Shown here piece by piece: positions 18,906-26,865 of a DNA stretch of 64,000 bases. Position numbers and translations under genes: made by a program. Every line of letters starts with the position of its first letter. The first letter of the stretch is position 1. This stretch comes from Ketogulonicigenium robustum. Lineage in GTDB: Bacteria > Pseudomonadota > Alphaproteobacteria > Rhodobacterales > Rhodobacteraceae. The stretch is from assembly GCF_002117445.1 (NCBI RefSeq), contig NZ_CP019937.1:1919501-1983500 (forward strand), read 5' to 3'. Under the pieces are notes generated by a model, which was given only the letters and a program-made list of their open reading frames with translations, was not told the DNA's origin and did no database searches.

Positions 18906-18944
18906 TTTGTGCGCTATGCTGCTTTTGTTCACTATGCGCACAAA
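18906..18944. promoter_or_regulatory. PcaR/IclR-type operator between pcaI and pcaR
   Basis: A perfect 9-bp inverted repeat, TTTGTGCGC (18906-18914) and GCGCACAAA (18936-18944), lies in the divergent promoter region. Within it GTTCACTATGCGCAC (18927-18941) matches 11 of 15 positions of the PcaR site of Pseudomonas putida, remembered as GTTCGATAATCGCAC. It should let PcaR control pcaIJF and itself. Confidence 0.65.
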
Positions 18945-18952
18945 GGCAAACC

Positions 18953-19711
18953 ATGATCCCCGACCGCGACACGATGGGCGGCCTTGCCAAGGGCCTGATG
19001 GTGATCGAAGCCTTTGGCGCCGACACGCCCCGCCTGTCCATAACCGAGGCCGCCGCCCGCACGGGGCTGGATCGCGCCACCGCGCGGCGCTGCCTGCTGA
19101 CGCTGGTGCAGCACGGCTATGCCGACCACGACGGCAAATTCTTCACCCTGACCCCGCGCGTTTTGCGGCTGGGCGTATCCTGCCTTGCCGCGATGCCGCT
19201 GCCGCAAATCGTGCAGCCCTATCTGGATAAGCTGACCGACATCATCGGCGAAAGCTCGTCCGTGTCGATTTTGGACGGGGCCGAGATTGTCTATGTCGCC
19301 CGCGCCTCGCAGCGCAAAGTCATGTCCATCGCGCTGATGCCGGGGTCGCGGCTGCCCGCGCATTGCACCTCGATGGGGCGGGTGATGCTGGCCGCCTTGC
19401 CCGCAGACCAAGCCGCCGCGCGCCTTGGCGCGGCTTCCCTGCCCGCGCGCACGCCGCACACGCGGACCAACCCCGCCGCCGTGCTGGCACTGCTGGGCCC
19501 CATCCGCGCCCAAGGCTACGCCGTGATCGAACAAGAGGTTGAAATCGGCCTACGCTCTATCGCTGTGCCGCTGCAAAACGCCCACGGGCGCACGGTTGCG
19601 GCTGTCAACATCGGCACCGCCACCACGCGCACCCCCGCGCAAGACCTGACCGATCGCCTGCTGCCCGCACTTCTCTACGTGCAACGCGAATTGCGCGGGC
19701 TGCTGAAGTAA
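18953..19711 (+). CDS. pcaR: IclR-family regulator of pcaIJF
   Basis: This 252-aa protein has an N-terminal IclR winged helix (GLAKGLMVIEAFG, then LSITEAAARTGLDRATARRCLLTLVQHGY) and a C-terminal effector-binding GAF-like domain with the IclR signature around IEQEVEIGLRSIAVPLQNAHG. PcaR proteins activate pca genes with 3-oxoadipate. The start at 18953 lies eight bases past the operator. An open frame continues far upstream antisense to pcaIJ, but that is coincidental. Confidence 0.9.
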   Translation: MIPDRDTMGGLAKGLMVIEAFGADTPRLSITEAAARTGLDRATARRCLLTLVQHGYADHDGKFFTLTPRVLRLGVSCLAAMPLPQIVQPYLDKLTDIIGESSSVSILDGAEIVYVARASQRKVMSIALMPGSRLPAHCTSMGRVMLAALPADQAAARLGAASLPARTPHTRTNPAAVLALLGPIRAQGYAVIEQEVEIGLRSIAVPLQNAHGRTVAAVNIGTATTRTPAQDLTDRLLPALLYVQRELRGLLK

Positions 19712-19780
19712 CCTGCCCTTGCAGTCGGGCGCGGCATTCTTTACGCCTGCCCCCTCATTGTGATTGCGTCAGGTGCCGCC

Positions 19781-21013
19781 ATGTCCAACAGCCCCGTCCT
19801 TGCCGTCGACTTCGGCACATCGAATACCGCTGCGGCCGTATATGCGGGTGGCGCGGTGCGGCGCATTCCGCTGGAACAGGGCGATGACACGCTGCCCACC
19901 GCCGTCTTTTTCCCCGCGAACGGCGCGGCCATGCAGATCGGCCACGCCGCCACCCGCGCGCTGATCGATGGGGCCGAGGGGCGTTTTATGCGGGCGCTGA
20001 AATCGATCTTGGGCACTGCGCTGTTTCACGAATCGCGGCTGATCGGGGGCAAGCGCCGCACCTTGGCCGATATCGTCACCGCCTTCCTGACCCGCCTGAA
20101 GACCGAAGCCGAAGGACGCACCGGCCTGACCTTTACCGCCGTCTTGTCGGGCCGCCCCGTCCATTTCCATTCGAACGACCCCGTCCGCGACGTGCAGGCC
20201 GAGGCCGACCTGCGGGCCTGTTATGCCGCCGCCGGTTTCACCCAAATCGACTTTTTGAACGAACCAGAAGCCGCCGCCCATGCTGCATCCGATGCGCAGG
20301 GCGTGGGGCTGATCGTCGACATCGGTGGGGGCACGTCGGACTTTACGGTGTTCCGCCGCACTGGTGCGCAAATCGAAACGCTGGCCAGCCACGGCATCCG
20401 GCTGGGCGGGACGGATTTTGACCAAGCCATCTCGCTGGCGCATGTGATGCCGCTGCTGGGCCTCGGCGGCACGCTGAAACGTGACTTTGGGCCGGGGCTG
20501 TTGCCGGTGCCGAACGCTATCTACGTCGATCTGGCGACATGGGCCAAGATCCCGTTCCTTTACACCCCCGAGACGCGCCGCGCGGTCGCAGACCTGCAAA
20601 AGCACGCGACCGACCGCACCGCCCTGTCCCACCTCGCCACCGTGATCGAGGACGAGCTGGGCCATTCCACCGCTTTCGCCGTCGAGCGCGGCAAGATTGC
20701 CGCAAACAGCGGGCAGGACACCCGCATCCCGCTGGGTTTTATTGCCAAGGGCCTTGCGGCCCCCATCACCCCCGCCAGCCTGACGGCTGCGCTGACCGAC
20801 TTCCGCACCCGCTTGCTGACCGCGATCACCGAAACGCTGGCCATCGCCAGCACCCCACCCGAGGCGATTGAAAACATCGTTTTCGTCGGCGGGTCGAGCT
20901 TGATGGAAATGGTGACGACCACCGCTGCCGCCGCCTGCCCGCAGGCCAAACACCTGCAGGCCGAGGCGTTCACCGCCGTCGTCGACGGGCTGGCGATTGC
21001 CACCCGTCCCTGA
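19781..21013 (+). CDS. Hsp70-like protein (YegD-type)
   Basis: This 410-aa protein has the actin/Hsp70 ATPase fold: phosphate 1 motif LAVDFGTSNTAAAVY, phosphate 2 motif LIVDIGGGTSDFTVF (about residue 180), and adenosine motif NIVFVGGSSLMEMV near the end. It lacks the long substrate-binding region and C-terminal lid of DnaK, so it resembles YegD-type Hsp70 relatives of unknown client. The start at 19781 is preferred over an in-frame ATT/ATG-poor extension because the first motif then begins near residue 5. It has no obvious link to the pca genes next to it. Confidence 0.85.
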   Translation: MSNSPVLAVDFGTSNTAAAVYAGGAVRRIPLEQGDDTLPTAVFFPANGAAMQIGHAATRALIDGAEGRFMRALKSILGTALFHESRLIGGKRRTLADIVTAFLTRLKTEAEGRTGLTFTAVLSGRPVHFHSNDPVRDVQAEADLRACYAAAGFTQIDFLNEPEAAAHAASDAQGVGLIVDIGGGTSDFTVFRRTGAQIETLASHGIRLGGTDFDQAISLAHVMPLLGLGGTLKRDFGPGLLPVPNAIYVDLATWAKIPFLYTPETRRAVADLQKHATDRTALSHLATVIEDELGHSTAFAVERGKIAANSGQDTRIPLGFIAKGLAAPITPASLTAALTDFRTRLLTAITETLAIASTPPEAIENIVFVGGSSLMEMVTTTAAAACPQAKHLQAEAFTAVVDGLAIATRP

Positions 21014-21028
21014 CCCCAGCCGCGCGGC

Positions 21029-21793
21029 TTAGTAATAGGCGCTGGCCGCAGCTTGCAAACGGGCCATCGCGTCGCGGTAAGGCGCGGGGCCCATGCTAAT
21101 CCGCGCAACCCCCAGCGCGGCCAGCGCGCTGGGGGTGGTCAGATCTTGCCGCATCATGACGTTCACCGGCAGCGAGGACGCCGCGCAGATTTGGCCGATC
21201 AGGGTCAGGTCGGTCAGGCCCGGCACGAAAAAGCAATCCGCCCCCGCCGCCGCATAGGCCGCGCAACGTGCGAGCGCTTCGTCGACCAGCCCCGCATGAT
21301 CGGTAGGTGACGTAGCGTGTAGAAACAGGTCGGTGCGGGCATTGATGACGGCGGGCACGCCGCACGCATCGGCGGCGCGACGCACGGCCTGCACACGATC
21401 GGCCTGCACGCCTACGGGATAAATCCCCCCGCCGTGGACGACCTGATCCTCGAAATTCAGCCCGACGACGCCGCAATCGAGCAGACGGCGCACGTTTTCC
21501 CCCACGCCCTGCGGGTCGGGGGCATAGCCCCCTTCGAAATCGACCGTCACGGGTAGGTCGACGCTGGCGGCGATGCGCCCCGCACTGGCCAGCGCGGCGT
21601 CCAGCGGCAATGCCTCGCCATCAGGGTAGCCTTGCGCTGCGGCCACCGACCAGCTGCCGGTCGCAAGCGCCTTGGCGCCCGCCGCGGCCACCGCTGCCGC
21701 ACTGCCCGCATCCCAGATGTTGACCAGCACCAGCGGTTCATACGGGACGTGAAGGCTACGCAGGTGCAGCGCCTTGTCGGTTTGGGTCGTCAT
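21029..21793 (-). CDS. isocitrate lyase/PEP mutase family enzyme
   Basis: This 254-aa TIM-barrel protein belongs to the PEP mutase/isocitrate lyase superfamily. The conserved metal-binding block is VTVDFEGGYAPDPQGVGENVRRLL with the FEDQ motif (GLNFEDQVVHGG) and VINARTDLFL. It lacks the KKCG catalytic loop of isocitrate and methylisocitrate lyases, so an oxaloacetate-decarboxylase-like or phosphonopyruvate-related reaction is more likely; the substrate is unknown. It overlaps the ada stop by four bases and is probably cotranscribed with ada. Confidence 0.75.
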   Translation of the reverse strand: MTTQTDKALHLRSLHVPYEPLVLVNIWDAGSAAAVAAAGAKALATGSWSVAAAQGYPDGEALPLDAALASAGRIAASVDLPVTVDFEGGYAPDPQGVGENVRRLLDCGVVGLNFEDQVVHGGGIYPVGVQADRVQAVRRAADACGVPAVINARTDLFLHATSPTDHAGLVDEALARCAAYAAAGADCFFVPGLTDLTLIGQICAASSLPVNVMMRQDLTTPSALAALGVARISMGPAPYRDAMARLQAAASAYY

Positions 21794-22863
21794 GATGCTA
21801 TTTCCTTGTTCAGTATCATAAGCTTGCGTTCAATTTCGATCAGCCGCTGCTTGCGCCACAGCCCGCCGCCATAGCCCGTCAGCGCCCCATCCGCGCCGAT
21901 CACACGGTGACAGGGGATCATCAGCGCGATCTGGTTCGCGCCATTCGCGCGGGCGACGGCGCGCACGGCGCTGGGGCGACCGATTTGGCGGGCAATGTCG
22001 GAATAGCTGCGCGTCTGGCCAGCGGGGATCGTCCGCAGCGCATCCCAGACCGACTGGGTAAAGGCGCTACCTGCAACGGCGAGCGGTGTCGTAAAACGGC
22101 TGGACCGCGCGGCGAAGTAGTCGGCCAGTTCCGCCGCAGCTTGGTCGGATGGCGGCTGGGCCCCCACGCCGATGGGCTGGCGCGCAGCGGCCTGCAGACG
22201 GCGCAACTCGGCCGGTAGGGCCTTGCGGTCGACGAATTCCAGCAGATGCAGGTGGGTGTGGCTGCTAACGGCAATCATGTCGCCCAGCGGGGTGGGAATC
22301 CACGTTGCGCGCAGCAGGGCATCGGCGCGCAAATCGGCAGGCGCGCAACCCAGTAAGCGCGCAAAGGCGGCGCGAAAGGCGCTGGCGGACTCAAAACTGG
22401 CCTCGTGCTGGGCGGTGATGACCTTGGCCCCTTCGGCCAGCGCGGTGAACCCCTCGCGCAGACGGCGCTGGCGGGCCATTTCCAGAAAAGTCATGCCGAA
22501 CTGACGTTTGAAACTGCGCCGGATCGTCGATGGATCATACCCGAGGCGCGCGACATCGCCTTCGGACCAGCGCCGGTCGGGCTGCCCATCCAGCGCCTGC
22601 AGCAGCGCGCCAATGGCCGGGTCGGCTAGGGCGGCGGCCTGCAACGGGTGACAGCGCTTGCAGGCGCGATAGCCCGCATCGATGCATTCGCCGATGGTGG
22701 CGAAGAAGGTGCAGTTTTCGGCCTTGGGTTTGCGCGCGGGGCACGTCAGGCGGCAGAACACACCGGTCGAGGCCACGCCCACAAAGGCCTGCCCATCGAA
22801 CCGGTCATCACGCGCCAGAAGCGCAGCGTAGAGGGTTTTGAAATCGGGAAGATCGAACAACAT
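21790..22863 (-). CDS. ada: Ada methyltransferase and transcriptional activator
   Basis: This 357-aa protein has all three Ada parts. The N-terminal zinc domain contains FCRLTCPARKP and CKRCHP, including the Cys that takes methyl groups from DNA phosphotriesters. The middle is an AraC-type DNA-binding domain. The C-terminal O6-alkylguanine methyltransferase carries the active site PCHRVIGADGALTGYGGGLWRK. It repairs alkylated DNA and, once methylated, activates the response. The length matches E. coli Ada (354 aa). Confidence 0.93.
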   Translation of the reverse strand: MLFDLPDFKTLYAALLARDDRFDGQAFVGVASTGVFCRLTCPARKPKAENCTFFATIGECIDAGYRACKRCHPLQAAALADPAIGALLQALDGQPDRRWSEGDVARLGYDPSTIRRSFKRQFGMTFLEMARQRRLREGFTALAEGAKVITAQHEASFESASAFRAAFARLLGCAPADLRADALLRATWIPTPLGDMIAVSSHTHLHLLEFVDRKALPAELRRLQAAARQPIGVGAQPPSDQAAAELADYFAARSSRFTTPLAVAGSAFTQSVWDALRTIPAGQTRSYSDIARQIGRPSAVRAVARANGANQIALMIPCHRVIGADGALTGYGGGLWRKQRLIEIERKLMILNKEIAS

Positions 22864-22924
22864 GCCACCCGTTTACACCAGTAGCATCGCGCGTGCCGCC
22901 GCTTTTCGGGCGCCTATTCTTTTT

Positions 22925-22952
22925 CTTGCCCGCCGCGGATGCAGCGGGCAAG
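22925..22952. other. GC-rich hairpin between ada and the cytochrome gene
   Basis: CTTGCCCGC (22925-22933) pairs perfectly with GCGGGCAAG (22944-22952), with a 10-base loop, just beyond the cytochrome c stop codon. The T-rich tract lies on the upstream side in the plus direction, so the intrinsic-terminator polarity is wrong for the minus-strand operon. It may act with Rho or as an RNA-stability element. Confidence 0.4.
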
Positions 22953-22963
22953 ACGGCTGCGCA

Positions 22964-23848
22964 TTACAGCGGGTTGCGCGGGTCGTATTCGCCAGCCAAT
23001 TCGCCGCCATCGGGGGCGTCGGCCTCCAGATCCTCGGTCAGCTGGTCGCGGATTGCCTTGACGTAGTCGGCATCGATCGCAGGGGCGTCATTCCCCCAGC
23101 TAGAGCGTAAAAACGTCACCAGTTCCGCCACTTCCGCGTCGGAATAGCGCCACGCAAAGCCCGGCATTCCCATGATGGCGGGCCGTGTCGCGGTGGGTGG
23201 CAGCTGCGATCCTTGCAAGATGGCGACCACCACCAGATGCGGCTCGGGGGCGAGGATCGTCGGGTTGCCCGCCATGGCAGGGAACACATCGGTCGCGCCC
23301 AGACCGGTGGTCATGTGGCAGGCCGAACAGCTGTCCTGATACATTTCGGCGCCCCGCCCCGTAATCGACCCATCGGCGAAGGCATCATGCGTCGCCGAAT
23401 CGGGGGTGTAGCTGGCGGTTGACTGGTCCGAGGGGGCGAGCGACTTCAGATAGGCCGCAATCGCGTGCAGATCCTCGTCCGGCATGGCTTGGGTGGTGTT
23501 GACGACCACCCCCGCCATCGCAGGGCCCAAGACGGCCGAATGGGCGTTGCGCGCGGTGCGCAGCGTGTCGACAATGTCTTGTTCGGTCCAGTTCAACAGC
23601 CCGTCGGCATCGGCGCGCAGACTGATCGCGTAGGACCCATCGAACATCGCCGCGCCTGCCAGATAGGTCGGGGCGCTAGCGTCTGCCGCTGTCGTCCCGT
23701 CGGCGGCGCGGGGGGTGTGGCAGGCCCCACAGCCGCCGGTGCCATCCACCAGCGTCGCACCGCGCGCCACATCGCCATCGGCTGCCAAGGCGCTGCCGCC
23801 CGCCGCGATCACGCCCGCCGTCATCGCACCACGTAGAAGATTTTTCAT
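22964..23848 (-). CDS. di-haem cytochrome c subunit of a GMC dehydrogenase
   Basis: This 294-aa periplasmic cytochrome has a signal peptide (about residues 1-23) and two c-type haem sites, CGACH and CSACH, each in its own cytochrome c domain. It should pass electrons from the flavoprotein encoded just upstream to the respiratory chain. Cytochrome subunits of acetic-acid-bacterial gluconate or sorbitol dehydrogenases normally carry three haems in about 440 aa, so this is a shorter two-haem form. No C-terminal membrane anchor is visible. The ATG has a GGGGGATGAG ribosome site, ten bases after the GMC gene. Confidence 0.85.
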   Translation of the reverse strand: MKNLLRGAMTAGVIAAGGSALAADGDVARGATLVDGTGGCGACHTPRAADGTTAADASAPTYLAGAAMFDGSYAISLRADADGLLNWTEQDIVDTLRTARNAHSAVLGPAMAGVVVNTTQAMPDEDLHAIAAYLKSLAPSDQSTASYTPDSATHDAFADGSITGRGAEMYQDSCSACHMTTGLGATDVFPAMAGNPTILAPEPHLVVVAILQGSQLPPTATRPAIMGMPGFAWRYSDAEVAELVTFLRSSWGNDAPAIDADYVKAIRDQLTEDLEADAPDGGELAGEYDPRNPL

Positions 23849-23858
23849 CTCATCCCCC

Positions 23859-25637
23859 TTATGCGTCGACCATGGGCTGGCCGGGATTTTTCAGGTAGAT
23901 CTCGCGGATATTGTTAGCGGCCCAATAGGCCAGCCCGCCCAGAAGGCCGGTCGGGTTGTAGCCGTTGTTCTGCGGGAAGGCGTTGGCCCCGACGGCGAAC
24001 ACGTTGGGCACATCCCATGTCTGCAGATAGCGGTTGATGGCCGAATCTTTGGGGTTATCGCCCATGATCGCCCCGCCGACCGCGTGGGTGCTTTGGTACT
24101 GGGTGGTGTTGTATTTGGTGCCCGGTGTTTTCGCATCCCCCGTGAACGACAGCGGGTTCAGCACGTCGACCAACTGCTTGCCCCGATCAACGAAGTATTG
24201 CGAAGCTTTGATCTCGTTATCGTGCCAGTTGAACGTCATGCGCAGCAGCGGGCGACCGAAGCCGTCTTTGTAGGTCGGGTCAAGGTCCAGATAGGCATCG
24301 CGATACGACATGCAGGCGCCCTGCACCTCGAAGTAGTACTGGTGGCGGAAGTTGTCGGTAACCGCTTGTTTCCACGCAGTGCCCCAGCCTGGGGTTCCCG
24401 AAGGGACCGAAATGCCCCGCACAGGCCCCGCGCCCGGTTGCCGCGCCCAGACGATACCACCACCGACAAAGCCCGATTCCGAGGCGTCCAACTGTTTGCC
24501 GTTGAAATCATCCATCGTGTGGCCGGACCCGCCAGTGCCGATGAAGCCGTTGGCCTGCACGTCTTTGTCGAAGAACATCGTCAGCCGGTTCAGGTTTTGG
24601 TAGGCGTAGTTCTTGCCGACCACGCCTTCGCCCGTTTCAGGGTCGTAGGGTTGCCCGATGCCCGAAAGCAGCATCAGATGCACATTATACAGCGAGAAGG
24701 CACACAAGATCACCATGCCAGCGGGCTGGTTCACTTCGCGCCCTTGCGCGTCCATGTAAGTGACGCCGACGGCCTTTTTGCCGGTGCTGTCCAGATTGAC
24801 TTTCAGCACATGGGCATTGGCGCGCAGTTCGAACAACTGTTCTTGCCGCAGGGCGGGCATGATGCAGGCGTTCGGCGTCGACTTCGAATAGTTCAGGCAG
24901 CCGTAATCCGAACAAAAGCCGCAGAAGTTACACGGGCCCATTTGGCAGCCATAGGGGTTCACGTAGGGCCCAGACAGGTTGGCCGACGGGATCGGATAGG
25001 GGTTCCAGCCCAACTCGGTCGCGGCCTTGCGGAACATCTCGGACCCGAGGAATTCCTTTTGCGGCGGCAGCGCGTAATCGCGCGAGCGTGGCCCCTCGAA
25101 AGGGTTGCCGCCTTCTTGCAGAACACCCTTGATGTTGCCCGCCTTGCCGGAAATGCCGCCGACGTATTCGAACTTGTCGAAGAACGGCTCCAGCTCATCA
25201 TAGGTGACGGGGAAGTCCTGAATCGTCATGTCTTCGGGGATGAAGTTTTGGCCGAATCGCTCGACCAACATGGTCTTCAGCTTCAGGTCTTCGGGCAGCG
25301 GACGGAAGTTACACCCCGACCAGTGTTCGCCCGCACCGCCCACGCCGGTGCCGGGTTTGAACGAGCCCATCTGGCGGTAGGGGTGCGCTGTGTCGCGAAT
25401 CCCGTGCCGGATCGTCACCGTTTCCTGCGAGAGGCTTTGCAGATACCGCCGGTGGACCGAACCTTCCAATTCATCGACCACGCGCGGGTAGGAAAACGCG
25501 GGCTGAGTGTCGCGGTCGGGCCCGCGTTCCAATCCCACAACGCGCAGGCCAGCCTCGGTCAGTTCTTTGGCGAGGATCGCCCCAGTCCACCCCATACCGA
25601 CGATGACTGCGTCCACTTCTTCTTTATCGATCGCCAT
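23859..25637 (-). CDS. GMC oxidoreductase, gluconate-dehydrogenase type
   Basis: This 592-aa FAD enzyme has the N-terminal Rossmann motif AVIVGMGWTGAILAKELTEAG and a Cys-rich stretch GPCNFCGFCSDYGCLNYSK (about residues 230-250), typical of the large subunit of membrane-bound gluconate/2-ketogluconate/sorbitol dehydrogenases, where it may hold an iron-sulfur cluster. STHAVGGAIMGDNPKDSA and the following NxxP-type GMC C-terminal region hold the catalytic His/Asn. It has no signal peptide; export is expected by piggy-back on the Tat-exported small subunit. It is in a three-gene operon with that subunit and a cytochrome. The natural substrate (a sugar or sugar acid) cannot be told. Confidence 0.88.
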   Translation of the reverse strand: MAIDKEEVDAVIVGMGWTGAILAKELTEAGLRVVGLERGPDRDTQPAFSYPRVVDELEGSVHRRYLQSLSQETVTIRHGIRDTAHPYRQMGSFKPGTGVGGAGEHWSGCNFRPLPEDLKLKTMLVERFGQNFIPEDMTIQDFPVTYDELEPFFDKFEYVGGISGKAGNIKGVLQEGGNPFEGPRSRDYALPPQKEFLGSEMFRKAATELGWNPYPIPSANLSGPYVNPYGCQMGPCNFCGFCSDYGCLNYSKSTPNACIMPALRQEQLFELRANAHVLKVNLDSTGKKAVGVTYMDAQGREVNQPAGMVILCAFSLYNVHLMLLSGIGQPYDPETGEGVVGKNYAYQNLNRLTMFFDKDVQANGFIGTGGSGHTMDDFNGKQLDASESGFVGGGIVWARQPGAGPVRGISVPSGTPGWGTAWKQAVTDNFRHQYYFEVQGACMSYRDAYLDLDPTYKDGFGRPLLRMTFNWHDNEIKASQYFVDRGKQLVDVLNPLSFTGDAKTPGTKYNTTQYQSTHAVGGAIMGDNPKDSAINRYLQTWDVPNVFAVGANAFPQNNGYNPTGLLGGLAYWAANNIREIYLKNPGQPMVDA

Positions 25638-25643
25638 GATGCG

Positions 25644-26375
25644 CTACCCCCGCTTGCCCATAAGATCGACCGGCCCGAACGGATAGGGCGTGTCGCGTTT
25701 TTCGACCCAATCCGTGTAATCGGCCCGCATGCCGGGGTAGCCGATCATCTTCCACGACCCCATGTTCTTGTTACCGCCATGAATCGGGTCGGCAAAATAG
25801 CCGTAGCGGGTCTCGTCCCGCAAGTGCTGCCAGAAATAGCGCACGGGCACATTTTCCAACGTGATCTCGCGCTTTTCCAAACCGGTCAGGACGGCTTCTT
25901 GATCTTCGTGGCTTAAATCGGCAAATTTCTGGCCGTGATTACTGACGCACCAATCGTCGGTATCCTTAATACCGGCGCGCAGCATATCGCGAATATTCAG
26001 CCGCCCCTGATAGCCGAATTCGGGTTCGACATCATCCTGAAACGGGCCCATCATGTACCAGATGCCGCCTTGCGCGTAGCTGGTCTGCATGTGGCGGTCC
26101 AGAAACTCCACCACGCCCAATTCCACCGCGCCCGGCCCGACGTCATCCGACGGGATCAGCCGATCGACCGCAGCCGTCAGAAACGTGATTTCATCCGCGC
26201 TAAAGAAAACAGGGGTATAGGGGGTATCTTCCTGCGCAGCAGCCGGTGCAGCAGCGATCCCGCCCCCCGCAACAGCTGCGACCGGCAGCGCTGAAAATCC
26301 GCGTAGAAGACCCCGGCGCGAGGTTTGCATCTGCAAAGCCTTCTTGCCGTCAGGGTTGTCACCCTTGCCGCTCAT
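25644..26375 (-). CDS. Tat-exported small subunit of GMC dehydrogenase
   Basis: This 243-aa protein matches the gluconate 2-dehydrogenase subunit 3 family. A twin-arginine leader, TSRRGLLRGFSALPVAAVAG, lies after a 16-residue polar extension, so the folded complex is exported by Tat. The mature part contains FFSADEITFLTAAVDRLIPSDDVGPGAVELGVVEFLDRHM, the usual start of this family. It is the first gene of the operon; the ATG at 26375 follows AGGAG at good spacing. An internal Met at residue 16 would also keep the leader but has no clear ribosome site. Confidence 0.88.
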   Translation of the reverse strand: MSGKGDNPDGKKALQMQTSRRGLLRGFSALPVAAVAGGGIAAAPAAAQEDTPYTPVFFSADEITFLTAAVDRLIPSDDVGPGAVELGVVEFLDRHMQTSYAQGGIWYMMGPFQDDVEPEFGYQGRLNIRDMLRAGIKDTDDWCVSNHGQKFADLSHEDQEAVLTGLEKREITLENVPVRYFWQHLRDETRYGYFADPIHGGNKNMGSWKMIGYPGMRADYTDWVEKRDTPYPFGPVDLMGKRG

Positions 26376-26865
26376 AACGTCGCTCCTGTCTAACGATGCG
26401 GCCTATTTGCGCACGATATCGCGGCTAAATAAGCGATGAAGGTTTCGATGGGTTTTTTAGCGTTACCCAAGGGTAAGTTGAATTGCGCAATCAGATCAAG
26501 ACATTTCGCCAAAAAATTAGCGGACGGATGCTTTATTTAAATCTGTTACAATTCTTGCCGCAGGCGCAGGTCAACCGATGTGCCGCAAAAGGGTGGGAAA
26601 TCCCGCGACCGCGTTCATTCGCCCGCCGCGCGGCATAAATTGAGCCTGTGACCTATCGGCAACAATCGCGGGCGCAGGGCCTGCTTGTTTTGCCGATGCC
26701 TTGGATCGTGGCACCAATGGGTGCATTGGCAGGATGTCAGCCTTCAAAGCCAGCACAGATCTTTGCGCCATTGCGCATCCGTTTGGATCATGCTGCGTCG
26801 GGCTTTTCCACAGCAGCCATTTCCCGAGATGCGTCGGCCCGTGTCAACCGCCGGAGTCTCTCATT
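26376..26865. other. divergent regulatory region, 490 bp
   Basis: This stretch separates the divergent GMC-dehydrogenase operon and the TonB-receptor gene. No credible gene is seen. It is AT-rich around 26500-26560 (a TACAAT hexamer at about 26544 could be a -10 box for the plus strand). At 26711-26729 two mutually exclusive perfect hairpins overlap: GCACC/GGTGC and CCAATG/CATTGG. GGAG at 26853 is the receptor's ribosome site. Confidence 0.5.

Noticed and set aside
17486-18952. Long N-terminal extension of pcaR
   Set aside because: It is antisense to pcaI and pcaJ and crosses the divergent operator; the IclR domain starts cleanly at the ATG at 18953.
26376-26865. Cobalamin riboswitch before the TonB receptor
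   Set aside because: The conserved B12-box and core segments are not visible on the plus strand.
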